This document shows, in pieces, positions 1-10,891 of a stretch of DNA of 64,000 nucleotides. The position numbers and the translations under genes are program-made. The stretch comes from Bradyrhizobium cajani (GTDB lineage Bacteria; Pseudomonadota; Alphaproteobacteria; Rhizobiales; Xanthobacteraceae): positions 248,001 through 312,000 of the forward strand of contig NZ_WQNE01000001.1 of assembly GCF_009759665.1 (NCBI RefSeq), given 5' to 3'. Every line of letters begins with the position of its first letter. Position 1 is the first letter of the stretch. The notes under the pieces were generated by a model. That model saw nothing but the letters and a program-made list of their open reading frames with translations, did no database searches and was not told the DNA's origin.

Positions 1-61
1 TGCGGCGGCAGGCGTCGATGATGGCCTGCCTCTTGTCGCGTTCGTCCGCTGTCATCGACAT
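1..61 (-). CDS. N-terminal start of a gene cut by the window edge (possibly class II aldolase/adducin family)
   Basis: Only about 20 codons are present, reading leftward from an ATG at 61 (a second ATG in frame is at 55). The visible peptide starts MSMTADERDKRQ and continues into IIDACRR. Such a start resembles class II aldolase/adducin proteins of Bradyrhizobium, but 20 residues are too few to be sure. The family is a guess; the existence of a leftward gene start is reasonably supported by the open frame running to the window edge. Confidence 0.4.
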   Translation of the reverse strand, partial: MSMTADERDKRQAIIDACRR

Positions 62-205
62 CCCGATTTTATCTCGACTTCTTGGCTTTGGACGTTTGTC
101 AGAGGGGAAGTACGTCAAAGCAATGCGGCAGTGCAAGCGAAAGCGACCGGCTCGCGCGCCATCTTGCCGGCGGCTCTGCCGCTTCACGAAATAGACCGTA
201 AAATC

Positions 206-229
206 AACAGATTAACAGATTAACAGATT
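206..229. repeat. Three tandem copies of AACAGATT
   Basis: An AT-rich stretch just beyond the end of the marC-like gene carries three perfect 8-base units. It sits in the 62-238 gap, which contains no gene. Confidence 0.7.
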
Positions 230-238
230 GTCGCACCG

Positions 239-865
239 TTAGGCCAGGCTCGCCCGGACAGCCGCAATCCCGTTGATCACGAACTGCACCGAATAGGCCG
301 CGAGCAGCATGCCAAGGACGCGCGAGAGCACGGCATTTCCGGTACGGCCGAGGGTGCGCGCGATCAGGTGAGCTGAGGCGAAACAGAGCATGCAGAGCAG
401 ACAGACCGAGAGCACAACCGCGATGATGATCGCGAGCCTCGCCCCATAGCCGGCATCGCCCGAAAGCAGCAGCGTGGTCGCGATCGCGCCGGGACCGGCC
501 ATCATGGGGATGGCCAGCGGAAACACCGCGACATCGGAGGCATGCTCCGACGTGGCCTTGTCGGCCTCACGGGCCTCGCGATGCGGACGGTCACCGAAGA
601 TCATCTGGTAGGAGACGCCGAACAGCAGCAGCCCGCCGGCGATCTGGAAGGCGGGAATGCCGATCCCGAGCTGGCGGAGCAGCCAGTTTCCGACGAGCGC
701 GATCACCACCAGGATCGAGGCGGCGATCAGCGGCGCGCGCAGCGCGATCGTTCGCTTGACCTTGTCGGGCATGCCCCCGGTGGCAGCGAGGAAGGCCGGC
801 GCAAGGCCGACGGGATCGACCACCAGCAGCAGCGTCACGAAGGCCGACAGGGCGAAGTCGATCAT
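239..865 (-). CDS. MarC family integral membrane protein
   Basis: A 208-residue polytopic inner-membrane protein. It begins MIDFALSAFVTLLLVVDPVG, the typical MarC opening with a D-P-x-G motif in the first helix, and six hydrophobic segments can be recognised. The start at 865 is preferred over an upstream in-frame ATG at 937 because AGGGAG lies about 8 bases before it and the hydrophobic core starts there. MarC proteins were once thought to be antibiotic-resistance loci, but their substrate is not established. It is transcribed away from the small membrane protein gene at 955. Confidence 0.85.
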   Translation of the reverse strand: MIDFALSAFVTLLLVVDPVGLAPAFLAATGGMPDKVKRTIALRAPLIAASILVVIALVGNWLLRQLGIGIPAFQIAGGLLLFGVSYQMIFGDRPHREAREADKATSEHASDVAVFPLAIPMMAGPGAIATTLLLSGDAGYGARLAIIIAVVLSVCLLCMLCFASAHLIARTLGRTGNAVLSRVLGMLLAAYSVQFVINGIAAVRASLA

Positions 866-954
866 GTTCCGTTGGGCTCCCTGGATGCAGGAACGATGGC
901 TGGCGGACTGACTTAGCCCGGCAGAGGCGTTTTGCAAATCACTGGAGACGATCG

Positions 955-1161
955 ATGAGCGACAGCGGAATCGGAATGCTGCTCGGCCAGCTCTCGGCCA
1001 ACCTGCTCTGGCTCTGGTTCATCGGAGCCTTCCTGCTCGGCGCGGTCCTCGCCTATGGCGTGATGAAGGCCGGGCGCCTGCGGCGCGGCGAACGCGCGCA
1101 ACTCGACCGCAACACCGAGGCGCGGCAACGGCAGGAAGATCCCTACAAGCGTCCGACCTGA
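955..1161 (+). CDS. Small single-span membrane protein, unknown function
   Basis: A 68-residue protein with one strong membrane helix (about residues 17-42, rich in L, W, G and A) followed by a charged cytoplasmic tail rich in Arg, Glu and Gln. It is divergent from the MarC gene, with about 90 bases between the two starts. I do not recognise a family. The composition and placement suggest a real gene rather than a shadow, but there is no functional clue. Confidence 0.55.
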   Translation: MSDSGIGMLLGQLSANLLWLWFIGAFLLGAVLAYGVMKAGRLRRGERAQLDRNTEARQRQEDPYKRPT

Positions 1162-1274
1162 ACGATCGCCGCGAGCGCCGGCTGCTGTTTGGAACTTTCG
1201 TTCTCCAAGCGGCTTTCACCGCCTGAGGATTGAGGAAGGAGACGCCTTCCCGTGTCACCTCAAGAGGAGGACGT

Positions 1275-1841
1275 ATGGCTAAACGAGCGAAGAAACGCAC
1301 AACCAAGAAATCGGCCGCGCGCCGCACGCGCCAGGCGCCGAAGATGCTGAGCGACCTGTTCCTGGAAACGCTGAAGGACATCTATTTCGCCGAGAACAAG
1401 ATCATCAAGACGCTGCCCAAGATGGCCAAGGCCGTGCATTCGAAGGATCTTGCGGCGGCCTTCAACAAGCATCTGCGCGAGACCCAGGGCCAGGTCAAAC
1501 GTCTCGACCAGATCTTCAAGATGCTGGGCAAGCCCGCGCGCGCCAAGCCCTGCGAAGCGATCAACGGCATCACCGACGAGGGCGCCGAGATCATGAAGGC
1601 GTTCAAGAACGCCCCTGCCCTCGACGCCGGCCTGCTCGCCGCGGCGCAGGCGGTCGAGCACTACGAAATCTCCCGCTACGGCACGCTGCGCACCTGGGCC
1701 GAAGAGCTCGGCATGCCGGACGCGGCAAGGCTGCTTCAGGAGACGCTGGACGAGGAAGAAGCGACCGATCACACGCTGACCGAACTCGCCACCTCGGTGA
1801 TCAACCTCGAAGCGGAAGCAGGGTATCGCGCCGCCGCCTGA
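1275..1841 (+). CDS. DUF892 / YciE-YciF-type ferritin-like protein
   Basis: A 188-residue protein with a Lys/Arg/Ala-rich N-terminal tail (residues 1-20) followed by a helical ferritin-like domain. Family landmarks visible include SDLFLETLKDIYFAENKI, then H and E residues in VEHYEISRYGTL and a DEEEATDHTLTELA segment, which provide the expected Glu/His metal ligands of a four-helix bundle. The start at 1275 follows a perfect AGGAGG; an upstream in-frame ATG at 1230 lacks this. Members are associated with stress and stationary phase. The basic tail might bind nucleic acid, which is inference. Confidence 0.88.
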   Translation: MAKRAKKRTTKKSAARRTRQAPKMLSDLFLETLKDIYFAENKIIKTLPKMAKAVHSKDLAAAFNKHLRETQGQVKRLDQIFKMLGKPARAKPCEAINGITDEGAEIMKAFKNAPALDAGLLAAAQAVEHYEISRYGTLRTWAEELGMPDAARLLQETLDEEEATDHTLTELATSVINLEAEAGYRAAA

Positions 1842-1869
1842 TGCCGCGCGCCGCGCCCAACTGTTGCCT

Positions 1870-1900
1870 TCGACGCCGCGGAACATACCCGCGGCGTCGA
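1870..1900 (+). terminator. GC-rich hairpin after the DUF892 gene
   Basis: A perfect 12-base stem (TCGACGCCGCGG and its complement) with a 7-base loop lies 29 bases after the stop codon. No U-tract follows, so termination is likely but not certain. Confidence 0.55.
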
Positions 1901-2027
1901 TGCGTCTGACGGCAAGGGCCTCTTCCGAATGGAGAGGCAGGCATGCTCAAACGCGCGATGCTGGAAATTTAGGGAACCATCCCCATATGCCCGGTTTCCA
2001 ACCGCAGCGCCTTCCCCGAGTTTTGCC

Positions 2028-2411
2028 ATGCAACCGAAAAATCCCCTCGACTGGATGCTGTCCGAAGCCCTGGACTCGCTGACCCGCGCCGAACGGCTGC
2101 GCCAGCAGTTCGGCCGCCAGGAAGCCTGCTGGGAGCCGCCGATCGACGTGCTCGAGACCGAGCATGAGCTCCTGATCCTGGTCGCGCTGCCCGGTGTCAA
2201 TCCTGACAATGTCGAGACGGTGATCCATGACGGCGTGCTCGTCATTTCCGGCCAGCGCACCCTTCCGCCGGAGCTTCGCAACGCCCGCATCCACCGGCTC
2301 GAGCTGCCGCAGGGCCGTTTCGAGCGGCGCATCGCGCTTCCCCTTGGCCGCTACGCCATCAGCCGCTTCGTGATGGACGGCTGTGTCGCGCTGCGCCTCG
2401 CCAAATCCTGA
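2028..2411 (+). CDS. Hsp20 / alpha-crystallin family small heat-shock protein
   Basis: A 127-residue protein with a short N-terminus and an alpha-crystallin domain. Recognisable strands are PPIDVLETEHELLILVALPG, then DGVLVISGQRT, then a segment ending PLGRYAI. The C-terminal I-x-I tail typical of many sHsps is not obvious. The gene ends 8 bases before the lon start, so the two probably form one operon for protein quality control. The start at 2028 (MQPKNPLDWM) is chosen because the upstream extension from 1929 looks non-coding. Confidence 0.85.
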   Translation: MQPKNPLDWMLSEALDSLTRAERLRQQFGRQEACWEPPIDVLETEHELLILVALPGVNPDNVETVIHDGVLVISGQRTLPPELRNARIHRLELPQGRFERRIALPLGRYAISRFVMDGCVALRLAKS

Positions 2412-2419
2412 GGTCGATC

Positions 2420-4825
<2,406 letters not shown>

Positions 4826-4829
4826 TGCG

Positions 4830-4985
4830 ATGAAGAAACTGCTGGAAAGAGCGAAGCGATCACGGAAGACGCAGCGGCTGCGCCAGCTGCTCGATCGCGC
4901 CATCGACCGGGTGCGCGATGCGCTGGCGGCGCCAGGACCGCGGCTTCAGCCGGTCCCGGTCCGGGTGAAGCGCCGCAAGGGTTGA
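4830..4985 (+). CDS. Very basic 51-residue protein, unknown
   Basis: A short frame begins 4 bases after the lon stop (ATGAAGAAACTGCTGG). It encodes a highly basic protein starting MKKLLERAKRSRKTQRLRQL, with a predicted amphipathic helix up to about residue 34 and a Pro/Arg tail ending KRRKG. A perfect terminator follows at 5022-5049, so it would be the last gene of an Hsp20-lon operon. I do not recognise it. It may be a nucleic-acid-binding peptide or a Lon partner, both speculative. Confidence 0.5.
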   Translation: MKKLLERAKRSRKTQRLRQLLDRAIDRVRDALAAPGPRLQPVPVRVKRRKG

Positions 4986-5021
4986 GCCCTCCGTCTCGGG
5001 CCCTCGCGGCAGCCCCAATCG

Positions 5022-5049
5022 AAAGGCCCCCTCCTTCGAGGGGGCCTTT
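5022..5049. terminator. Bidirectional terminator between lon operon and HU gene
   Basis: A perfect 12-base stem (AAAGGCCCCCTC and complement) with loop CTTC lies between convergent genes. A-rich and T-rich ends on either side let it act in both directions. Confidence 0.85.
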
Positions 5050-5055
5050 GCGTTA

Positions 5056-5358
5056 TCAGGCCACGGCGTCCTTGGCGGCCTTGACCGGGCGGGCGCGGAC
5101 GATCTTCCGGGCCGGCTTGGCCTTGAACATCATCTCTTCACCCGTGAACGGGTTGGTGCCCTTGCGCGCCTTGGTCGCGGGCTTCTTGATGACCACGAAC
5201 TTGGCGAAGCCCGGCACCAGGAACAGGCCGTTCTTCTTGAGCTCCTTGTGGCCGACGTCGGTCAGCGTCTCCATGACGTTCTTGACGTCACGCTTGGAAA
5301 GCTCGGTGGCGGTCGCAATCTTTTCGATCAACTGCGATTTGGACATTTGGGTTGGCAT
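5056..5358 (-). CDS. HU-family DNA-binding protein
   Basis: A 100-residue nucleoid protein. It has the helical dimerisation region (SQLIEKIATATELSKRDV), the signature GFAKFVVIKKPA and the DNA-contacting arm with TNPFTGEEMMFKAKPARK. The C-terminal extension after about residue 85 is Ala/Lys/Arg-rich, longer than in E. coli HU and typical of some rhizobial homologues. The start at 5358 is supported by GAGGAG 6 bases upstream; the upstream ATG at 5427 is not. Confidence 0.92.
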   Translation of the reverse strand: MPTQMSKSQLIEKIATATELSKRDVKNVMETLTDVGHKELKKNGLFLVPGFAKFVVIKKPATKARKGTNPFTGEEMMFKAKPARKIVRARPVKAAKDAVA

Positions 5359-5705
5359 CGTGTCTCCTCTGATTCGTTGCCGGTTGCATACTAGACCAAC
5401 CGTTAGAGGCTCTAGAGCCTTCTGCACAGTTTTGTCGCGGTTTTACGGGCTTTTTTGGCCCCCTGTGACAAAAAACCCTGCTTTTTAGCTGCTTCCGGAG
5501 CGGAAGGAGCCTCAGGCAGCGGTTTTTGCCTTGTTTCAAAGGCCCGCAAGCCACCTTGCTAAAGCTGATTCGATGCTTTCGACAAGCGACGACCGGCCCC
5601 TTTGCGGGAGGGGGAGCGCGATTCACCCTGAAAAATAAGGGTTAGATCGTCGTGCTGTGTGCTCTCCCTCGCCCCGTTCTTACGGGGGCGAGGTGAAGAA
5701 GCAAG
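5359..5705. other. Intergenic region between HU promoter and thiolase end
   Basis: About 350 bases with no credible gene. The HU promoter must lie in the AT-richer part next to 5358. Near the thiolase end there is a hairpin (5668-5692, CTCGCCCC paired with GGGGCGAG) that probably ends thiolase transcription. Confidence 0.6.
5668..5692 (-). terminator. Hairpin after thiolase gene
   Basis: The arms CTCGCCCC and GGGGCGAG enclose a 9-base loop, 14 bases past the thiolase stop. The sequence also belongs to the CCCTC/GAGGG intergenic hairpin type seen at several other places in the window. Confidence 0.55.
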
Positions 5706-6938
5706 CTAGAGGCGCTCGATGATGACCGCGGGCGCCATGCCGCCGGCGGCACACATGGTGACCAGTCCGCGCTTGAGGTCGCGCCGTTCGAGCTCGTCCA
5801 GCACGGTGCCGATCAGGATCGAGCCGGTGGCGCCGATGGGATGGCCGAGCGCGATCGAGCCGCCATTGACGTTGACCTTGGCGCGGTCGAGCCTGAGGTC
5901 GCGGATATATTTTTCCGCAACCACCGCAAACGCCTCGTTGATCTCGAACAGGTCGATGTCGTCGATGGTCAGCCCCGCCTTCGCCAGCACCTTGCGCGTC
6001 GCGGGTACCGGCGCGTTCAGCATCAAGGTCGGCGAGTCCCCCATGTTGGCCATCGCGACCACGCGGGCACGCGGCTTCAGGCCATGTGCCTTGGCGTAAG
6101 CGGGCGAGGCCAAGAGGATCGCGGCGGCGCCGTCGACGACGCCGGAGGAGTTGCCGGCGTGGTGCACGAAGTCGATGTCGAGGTCGGGATACTTTTGCAG
6201 GATCAGGCCGCGATAGGTCGTGCCCTTGTCGTCGAGCGCATAGTCGGCAATCGCGGGGAACGCCGGCTTCAGGCTGCTCAGGCTCTCCATCGTGGTCTGC
6301 GGCCGCGGATATTCTTCATGGTCGAGCGCGAGGCTGCCGTCCTCGCGATAGACCGGCACGAGGCTCTTCTTGAAATGGCCATTCGCCATCGCACGCGCCG
6401 CGCGTTGCTGGCTCTCGAGGCCGAGCGCGTCGACGTCCCCCCGCGTGATGCCCTCGAGCGTCGCGATCGCGTCCGCACAGACGCCCTGATGCGACTGCGG
6501 ATGCCGCGCACGCAGGCGCAGATTGCCGCTATCCATCATCATCGGACCCGAGCCGCGCCGCCCCTCCATCGACATCATCTCGCAGCCGCCGGCGACGACC
6601 AGGTCTTCCGCGCCCGCCATGATCGAGCTTGCGGCCATGTTGACGCTGGTGATGCCGCTTCCGCAGAAGCGGTCGAGCGTCACGGCGCTGGCGCGCACGT
6701 CGTAGCCGGCATCGAGCGCCGACATGCGGCCGAGATCGCCGCCTTGCGTTGCGACCTGCGCGCTGCAGCCCCACACGATGTCGTCGACATCGGCCGTGTC
6801 GATCCCGGTGCGATCGGCGAGCGCGCGTAGCACGGTCGCGCCGAGCTGCTGCGGATGAATGCCCGAGAGTGCTCCCTTGCCGGCCTTGCCGACGCCGCGC
6901 GGGGTCCGGCAGGCATCGATGATCAGCGCATCAGCCAT
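5706..6938 (-). CDS. Acetyl-CoA acetyltransferase / thiolase family protein
   Basis: A 410-residue thiolase. The nucleophilic Cys92 is in LDRFCGSG, the catalytic His366 in GHPIGATGS and the second Cys396 in TMCAAGG, so the active site is complete. It can either cleave 3-ketoacyl-CoA or condense acetyl-CoA; the chain-length preference cannot be read from sequence. It stands alone, with hairpins on both sides, so no pathway partner is indicated by context. Start at 6938 (MADALIIDACRTPRG) matches the family N-terminus. Confidence 0.92.
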   Translation of the reverse strand: MADALIIDACRTPRGVGKAGKGALSGIHPQQLGATVLRALADRTGIDTADVDDIVWGCSAQVATQGGDLGRMSALDAGYDVRASAVTLDRFCGSGITSVNMAASSIMAGAEDLVVAGGCEMMSMEGRRGSGPMMMDSGNLRLRARHPQSHQGVCADAIATLEGITRGDVDALGLESQQRAARAMANGHFKKSLVPVYREDGSLALDHEEYPRPQTTMESLSSLKPAFPAIADYALDDKGTTYRGLILQKYPDLDIDFVHHAGNSSGVVDGAAAILLASPAYAKAHGLKPRARVVAMANMGDSPTLMLNAPVPATRKVLAKAGLTIDDIDLFEINEAFAVVAEKYIRDLRLDRAKVNVNGGSIALGHPIGATGSILIGTVLDELERRDLKRGLVTMCAAGGMAPAVIIERL

Positions 6939-7042
6939 TGGCGTTGTCCTCTTGTCATGGGTGTTGGGGGCGTTGTGAATCAGGGGGAGAGCGGTGTCAA
7001 TGCGCGGTGCCTCTCCGCCTCGCCCGCTTGCAGACAGAGAGG

Positions 7043-7071
7043 CCGGATTTTACGCGGAGCGGAAAATCCGG
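7043..7071. repeat. Palindromic intergenic repeat (CCGGATTTT / AAAATCCGG)
   Basis: A near-perfect inverted repeat with a GC-rich loop lies upstream of the thiolase gene. Its form suggests a dispersed intergenic element rather than a specific operator. Confidence 0.5.
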
Positions 7072-7134
7072 GTCAGGGGGAGCCTCCGCAAAAGCGGTGC
7101 CAGATGGACTCGTGGATAGCGCCCCTCACCCCTG

Positions 7135-7162
7135 CCCTCTCCCCGTAAGAACGGGGAGAGGG
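7135..7162. terminator. Hairpin after the GH1 gene
   Basis: CCCTCTCCCCGT and its perfect complement surround the loop AAGA, 8 bases past the leftward GH1 gene's stop codon. It is of the CCCTCTCC hairpin type found repeatedly in the window. Confidence 0.65.
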
Positions 7163-7169
7163 AGAGGAG

Positions 7170-8624
7170 CTACGCACCCGCCGCGTTCTTCGCGATGACG
7201 TTGCGATAAAAGCTCGCGCTCAGTTTCGGCGTGCGCACTTGCGTGTCGAAATTGACGTGGTAGAGCCCAAAACGCTTGTTGAGCCCGAACACCCATTCGA
7301 AATTGTCCATCAGGCTCCAGAGGAAATAGCCGCGCACCGGCACGCCTTCGGTGGTCGCGCGCTGGAGCTGGGCGAGATAGTTGCGCAGATACATGATGCG
7401 GTCGGTGTCGTAGATCTTGCCGTCGGGCGTCACCACGTCGTCGCCGGAGGTGCCGTTCTCGCTGATATAGATCGCATCCGTCTTCCAGATTTTTGCCGCG
7501 AGCTTCGGCACCCAGTAGATCGTCTCCGGGCCGACGCGCAGCCAGTCCGAATTCATGTGCGGGAACGATTTCGGGATCGGCAGCGGCATGAAGCCGGCGC
7601 CTTGGTCGGAGGCCACCACATAGTTCTGCGGCGCGTAGATGTTGAGGCCGAGGAAATCGACGGGCGAGGAGATGATCTTCAGCTCCGCGTCGGTGAACCT
7701 CGGCGCGTTGGGCCCAGCGAATTTCAGGAAGGCGTCGGTATATTGGCCCGTCATGATGACGTTGAGGTAGCCGGCGTTCATCTCGCGCAGCGCGATCTCG
7801 GCAGCGCGGACGTTCTCCGGGGTGTCGATCGCGGGCGCGCAGGCATCGATGTTCTCGGCCGGTCCCACCCTGGTGCCGCGGCGGCCATGGGCGCGCACCG
7901 CCTGCACCGCGAGTCCGTGCGCGAGCGCGCTGTTATGCCGGATCTGGTTGACCTCGGCTTGCGGCAGCGTCTCGCCCGGCGCATCGATGCCGATGCCGTA
8001 GCCGAAAAAGACGAAGCGGCCGCTCTCGTTCAGCGTGAACACGTTCTTGACCCGGTCAGTCAGGCGCTCGGCGACATAGGCCGCATAGTCGCCGAAGATC
8101 TTGCAGGTCTCCGTCGAGCGCCAGCCGCCAAACCGGTCCTGGAGCGATTGCGGCAGGTCCCAATGATAGAGCGTCAGCCACGGCTCGATACCGTTCTTTA
8201 GGATCTCGTCGACAAGACGATTGTAGAAGTCGAGCCCTTTCGGGTTCGGCTTGCCGTCGCCCTCCGGAAACACCCGCGGCCAGGCCACCGAGAAGCGATA
8301 GGCCTTGCAGCCGAGCTCCTTGATGAGCGCGATGTCCTCCTTGTAGCGGTGATAATGCTCGACGGCGCGGTCGCCATTGGTGCCATCCTCGATCTTGCCG
8401 GGGATGCGCACGAATTTGTCCCAGATCGAGGCCCCTCGCCCGTCCGTGTTGACCGCGCCCTCGACCTGATAGGACGAGGTCGCCGTGCCCCAGAGGAAGC
8501 CTGCCGGAAAGCCGCTTCCATCGCGCGGCGGTGCTGCTGGCTTGGCCTCGAGGGGACTCGCAATTCCGGCTGCGGACACTCCCGCCAGCTTGGCAAACTG
8601 GCGGCGCGAGACCCTGTCCGTCAT
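7170..8624 (-). CDS. Tat-exported GH1 family beta-glucosidase
   Basis: A 484-residue glycoside hydrolase family 1 protein. It begins with a twin-arginine signal (SRRQFAKLAGVSAAGIASP, residues 6-24), so it is exported folded. The barrel shows LWGTATSSYQVEG, LYHWDLPQSLQ, the acid/base Glu200 in FTLNE and the nucleophile Glu389 in ISENG, so catalysis should be intact. A Tat-exported GH1 enzyme is less common than a cytoplasmic one and suggests cleavage of plant-derived beta-glucosides in the periplasm. The start at 8624 has GGAG about 10 bases upstream. The specific glycoside is unknown. Confidence 0.9.
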   Translation of the reverse strand: MTDRVSRRQFAKLAGVSAAGIASPLEAKPAAPPRDGSGFPAGFLWGTATSSYQVEGAVNTDGRGASIWDKFVRIPGKIEDGTNGDRAVEHYHRYKEDIALIKELGCKAYRFSVAWPRVFPEGDGKPNPKGLDFYNRLVDEILKNGIEPWLTLYHWDLPQSLQDRFGGWRSTETCKIFGDYAAYVAERLTDRVKNVFTLNESGRFVFFGYGIGIDAPGETLPQAEVNQIRHNSALAHGLAVQAVRAHGRRGTRVGPAENIDACAPAIDTPENVRAAEIALREMNAGYLNVIMTGQYTDAFLKFAGPNAPRFTDAELKIISSPVDFLGLNIYAPQNYVVASDQGAGFMPLPIPKSFPHMNSDWLRVGPETIYWVPKLAAKIWKTDAIYISENGTSGDDVVTPDGKIYDTDRIMYLRNYLAQLQRATTEGVPVRGYFLWSLMDNFEWVFGLNKRFGLYHVNFDTQVRTPKLSASFYRNVIAKNAAGA

Positions 8625-8774
8625 CGATGCTGCTCCACTTCTCTTCGTTTCGGGTCGGCACAATGAACAGTTCCCGGCGATTTGAGAAGCGGGTGCGGAA
8701 TGACCCAGACCAGCTAGCGCAGACGGCGCGGCAGACAATTGCCGTTCCTTTTCCGAGATGAACGCCTCTCGAGT

Positions 8775-9739
8775 TCAGTGTGGCGGTTCTAGTCGGCCTG
8801 CTCCGATTGAACCGACCACAATCTGCATCAGCCACGCGATGCCGGCGTCTCTCATCGCCGCCTTGGTTGCGATGGCCCGGATCGTATCCGGTTTTCGCGC
8901 GAAGGGCAGCTCGGCAAAGACCAGGCCGAAACGACCGGCGTGTTGCTCCACCAGTCCGCGCGGCAATGCTGCAATCAGATCAGACCCTGAAAGCTGGGCC
9001 AGCGCCATCATGAAATTCGGGACAGTCAAGGCGACGCGACGTTCGAGGCCGCGCTTAGCCAACATCTCATCGACGAAACCGCGTGGTTCACCACTGAGAG
9101 AGACCAGCAGGTGCTGCGATCGCGCGAATGCAGCATGGGTTGGCGCTTTTGCCAAGGGATGTCCCTTGCGCATGGCCAGCACGAACTCCTCCTCGTAAAG
9201 CCTGCGCGCCTCGAAACGCGGTGACACCGCCGGCAGCGGCAGCATTGCGATGTCGAGCTCGCGTCTTTCGAGCATGTCGAGATTTTGCTGCCAAGGCTCT
9301 CCAATCGCACCACCGCGCGGCGCAGGCATCAGGTGAATCAGCCCAATGTCGATGTGGGGCGCCGCAGTCGCGATCGATCGCAAGAGCGGACCGATTGCTG
9401 AGCCCAGTACGGCATCGGGAGCGCCAATCATGAACGGCGGCTGCTTGTCTGGGGGTTGAACGGTGCAGCCGAGCCGATCAGCCGTTCGACGCGTGCGATG
9501 ATCTCGGCCACTGGCTCCCCAAGCTCCAAGGCCCGTGCCGTTGGAACGACGCCCTTCGGGGTCCTCAAAAACAGCGGATCGTTCAGCAGAAGGCGGAGTC
9601 GGCCGAGCGCATGGCTGACAGCCGACGGCGTCAGGCTCAGCCGAGCGGCTGCACGCGCGACATGGCGCTCTTCCAGAACCACGCGAAAGAGCACGAGGAG
9701 ATTCAGATCAATCCTGGATAGATCAATTTGGTTCAGCAT
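8775..9739 (-). pseudogene. LysR-family regulator broken by a one-base frameshift
   Basis: The HTH part (9428-9739; DLNLLVLFRVVLEERHVARA then LTPSAVSHALGRLR) and the substrate-binding part (8775-9431; starting IGAPDAVLGSAIGPLL) lie in different frames overlapping by 4 bases. A normal LysR reads ...SSRR-F-x-IGAPDA at this join. Here the DNA reads CGC CGT TCA TGA; inserting one T after CGT restores CGC CGT TTC ATG ATT. A single-base deletion around 9431-9436 is therefore likely, by mutation or sequencing error. It is divergent from the NTF2-like gene at 9819, its probable target. Its effector is unknown. Confidence 0.85.
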
Positions 9740-9818
9740 ATTGCTGAAATCATATCGCTGGATTCATTATGATCAAGGCTTCATGGATGGGGCTCCTCGT
9801 TCGATCAGGAGATGTGAA

Positions 9819-10391
9819 ATGACCAATAAACCGTCCGGGCTGAACAGGTGGCCATGCCAGGAAAAGATGTCGCGGCGCGGGATGATGGCCGCCACGGCTG
9901 CAATTCCGCTGTCCGGTCAGCTTTGGGCCGATGCGGCCCCTGGGAGCCAAGCGATAGCCAGTCTCATCGAACGCGCCCGCGAGAAGAATGCCGCCTTCAT
10001 GCGTGGGGACATGGATCGCTGGTCCCAGCTTGTCCGCATTGCGCCGGATTTCACACTTATGCAGCCCTTCGGCGGTCCGGCAAGCCGCGGATTCGACGCC
10101 GGCCCAGAGCGCTTGGCTGCCCTATCGCGATACTTCAGAGAAGGCGAGACCGAACTTGAGGTTTTGCAAACCTATGCATCGGACGCGCTCGTCGTTCTCG
10201 TGATGGTCGAACGTCAGCGGGCCGAGGTGGGCGGATTGGCGGCTCAAGACTGGTCGCTGCGCGTGACTGAAGTCTACCGCAAGGACGGTATGGATTGGCA
10301 ACTCGTGCACCGTCATGCGGATCCGCTGGTCCGAAGCATCACCTTGCAACAAGCAGCGATGCTCGCCCGGGGCTGGCCGGAGGAAAAATGA
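9819..10391 (+). CDS. Tat-exported NTF2/SnoaL-like (DUF4440-type) protein
   Basis: A 190-residue protein. A twin-arginine-like signal (MSRRGMMAATAAIPLSG, about residues 17-33) is followed by a small alpha+beta domain with IERAREKNAAFMRGDMDRW, then DFTLMQPFGG and SLRVTEVYRKDG, the layout of SnoaL/DUF4440 cone-fold proteins. These are small-molecule-binding or isomerase-like domains, so no reaction can be assigned. The start at 9819 has AGGAG 6 bases upstream. The divergent LysR gene is the likely regulator, which is inference from gene order. Confidence 0.72.
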   Translation: MTNKPSGLNRWPCQEKMSRRGMMAATAAIPLSGQLWADAAPGSQAIASLIERAREKNAAFMRGDMDRWSQLVRIAPDFTLMQPFGGPASRGFDAGPERLAALSRYFREGETELEVLQTYASDALVVLVMVERQRAEVGGLAAQDWSLRVTEVYRKDGMDWQLVHRHADPLVRSITLQQAAMLARGWPEEK

Positions 10392-10891
10392 CGAAACCCC
10401 GGTCCAGGGCGCTAGCCGGATACCAGTCGAGAGGAGCGGTTTCGTCGCGATGAGCAATCCGTCAGCGCGAGCGCTTCGGCAGTTTTGGCAACTTGTCGGG
10501 ATCGAACGCCGGGAGCTCCCCGGCTCGTTTGCTTCCCTCTCCAAATGCCGGGTCGTCGAGAACAGGTTCCCTGACAATCCCCTGACTTCAAATGTTGCGA
10601 TGCAACCATACGCCGCGCGCGCCCCCTTGCCTCGCGGTGGTCGACGGTGCCGCGCCGAGCGCTGCGGTCCCTGTCGCGAATTTCGCCTTCAATTTGCACG
10701 TGTGGTGGGCTTCTGCTACGCTGAGGTACGTGCCTCATTTCACCTCGCGGATTGCCCGTTGACGGGCCACCGCCGCAAAGAAGCGGATGGCGGCCGTTCC
10801 GCGCGCACCGTCGAGAGGGGGCATGCGCTCAATTCGCGCTCAAGCAGAGTTGGCCTGCATCAAGGGCCGGCCGCCTAAGGGGAGGATGATA
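10392..10891. other. 500-base intergenic region upstream of the sugar ABC transporter
   Basis: It contains no intact gene. It holds a decayed gene 3' end (10462-10577) and, nearer 10892, the leader of the transporter operon. Rightward open frames here have no family resemblance. Confidence 0.6.
10462..10577 (-). pseudogene. Decayed 3' end of a gene like that at 21645-22052
   Basis: Read leftward, the DNA encodes PAFDPDKLPKLPKRSR followed by a stop. The intact gene at 21645-22052 ends PAFNPDKLPKLPKRLR. DNA similarity continues upstream through shared CAGGGAAC and a GC-rich Pro-coding stretch but is interrupted by small indels, and the rest of the gene is missing. This is most simply a remnant of a duplicated copy. 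Confidence 0.7.

Noticed and set aside
10315..10878. 188-codon rightward frame before the sugar ABC operon
   Set aside because: Crosses a decayed gene fragment on the other strand and has no domain or start signal.
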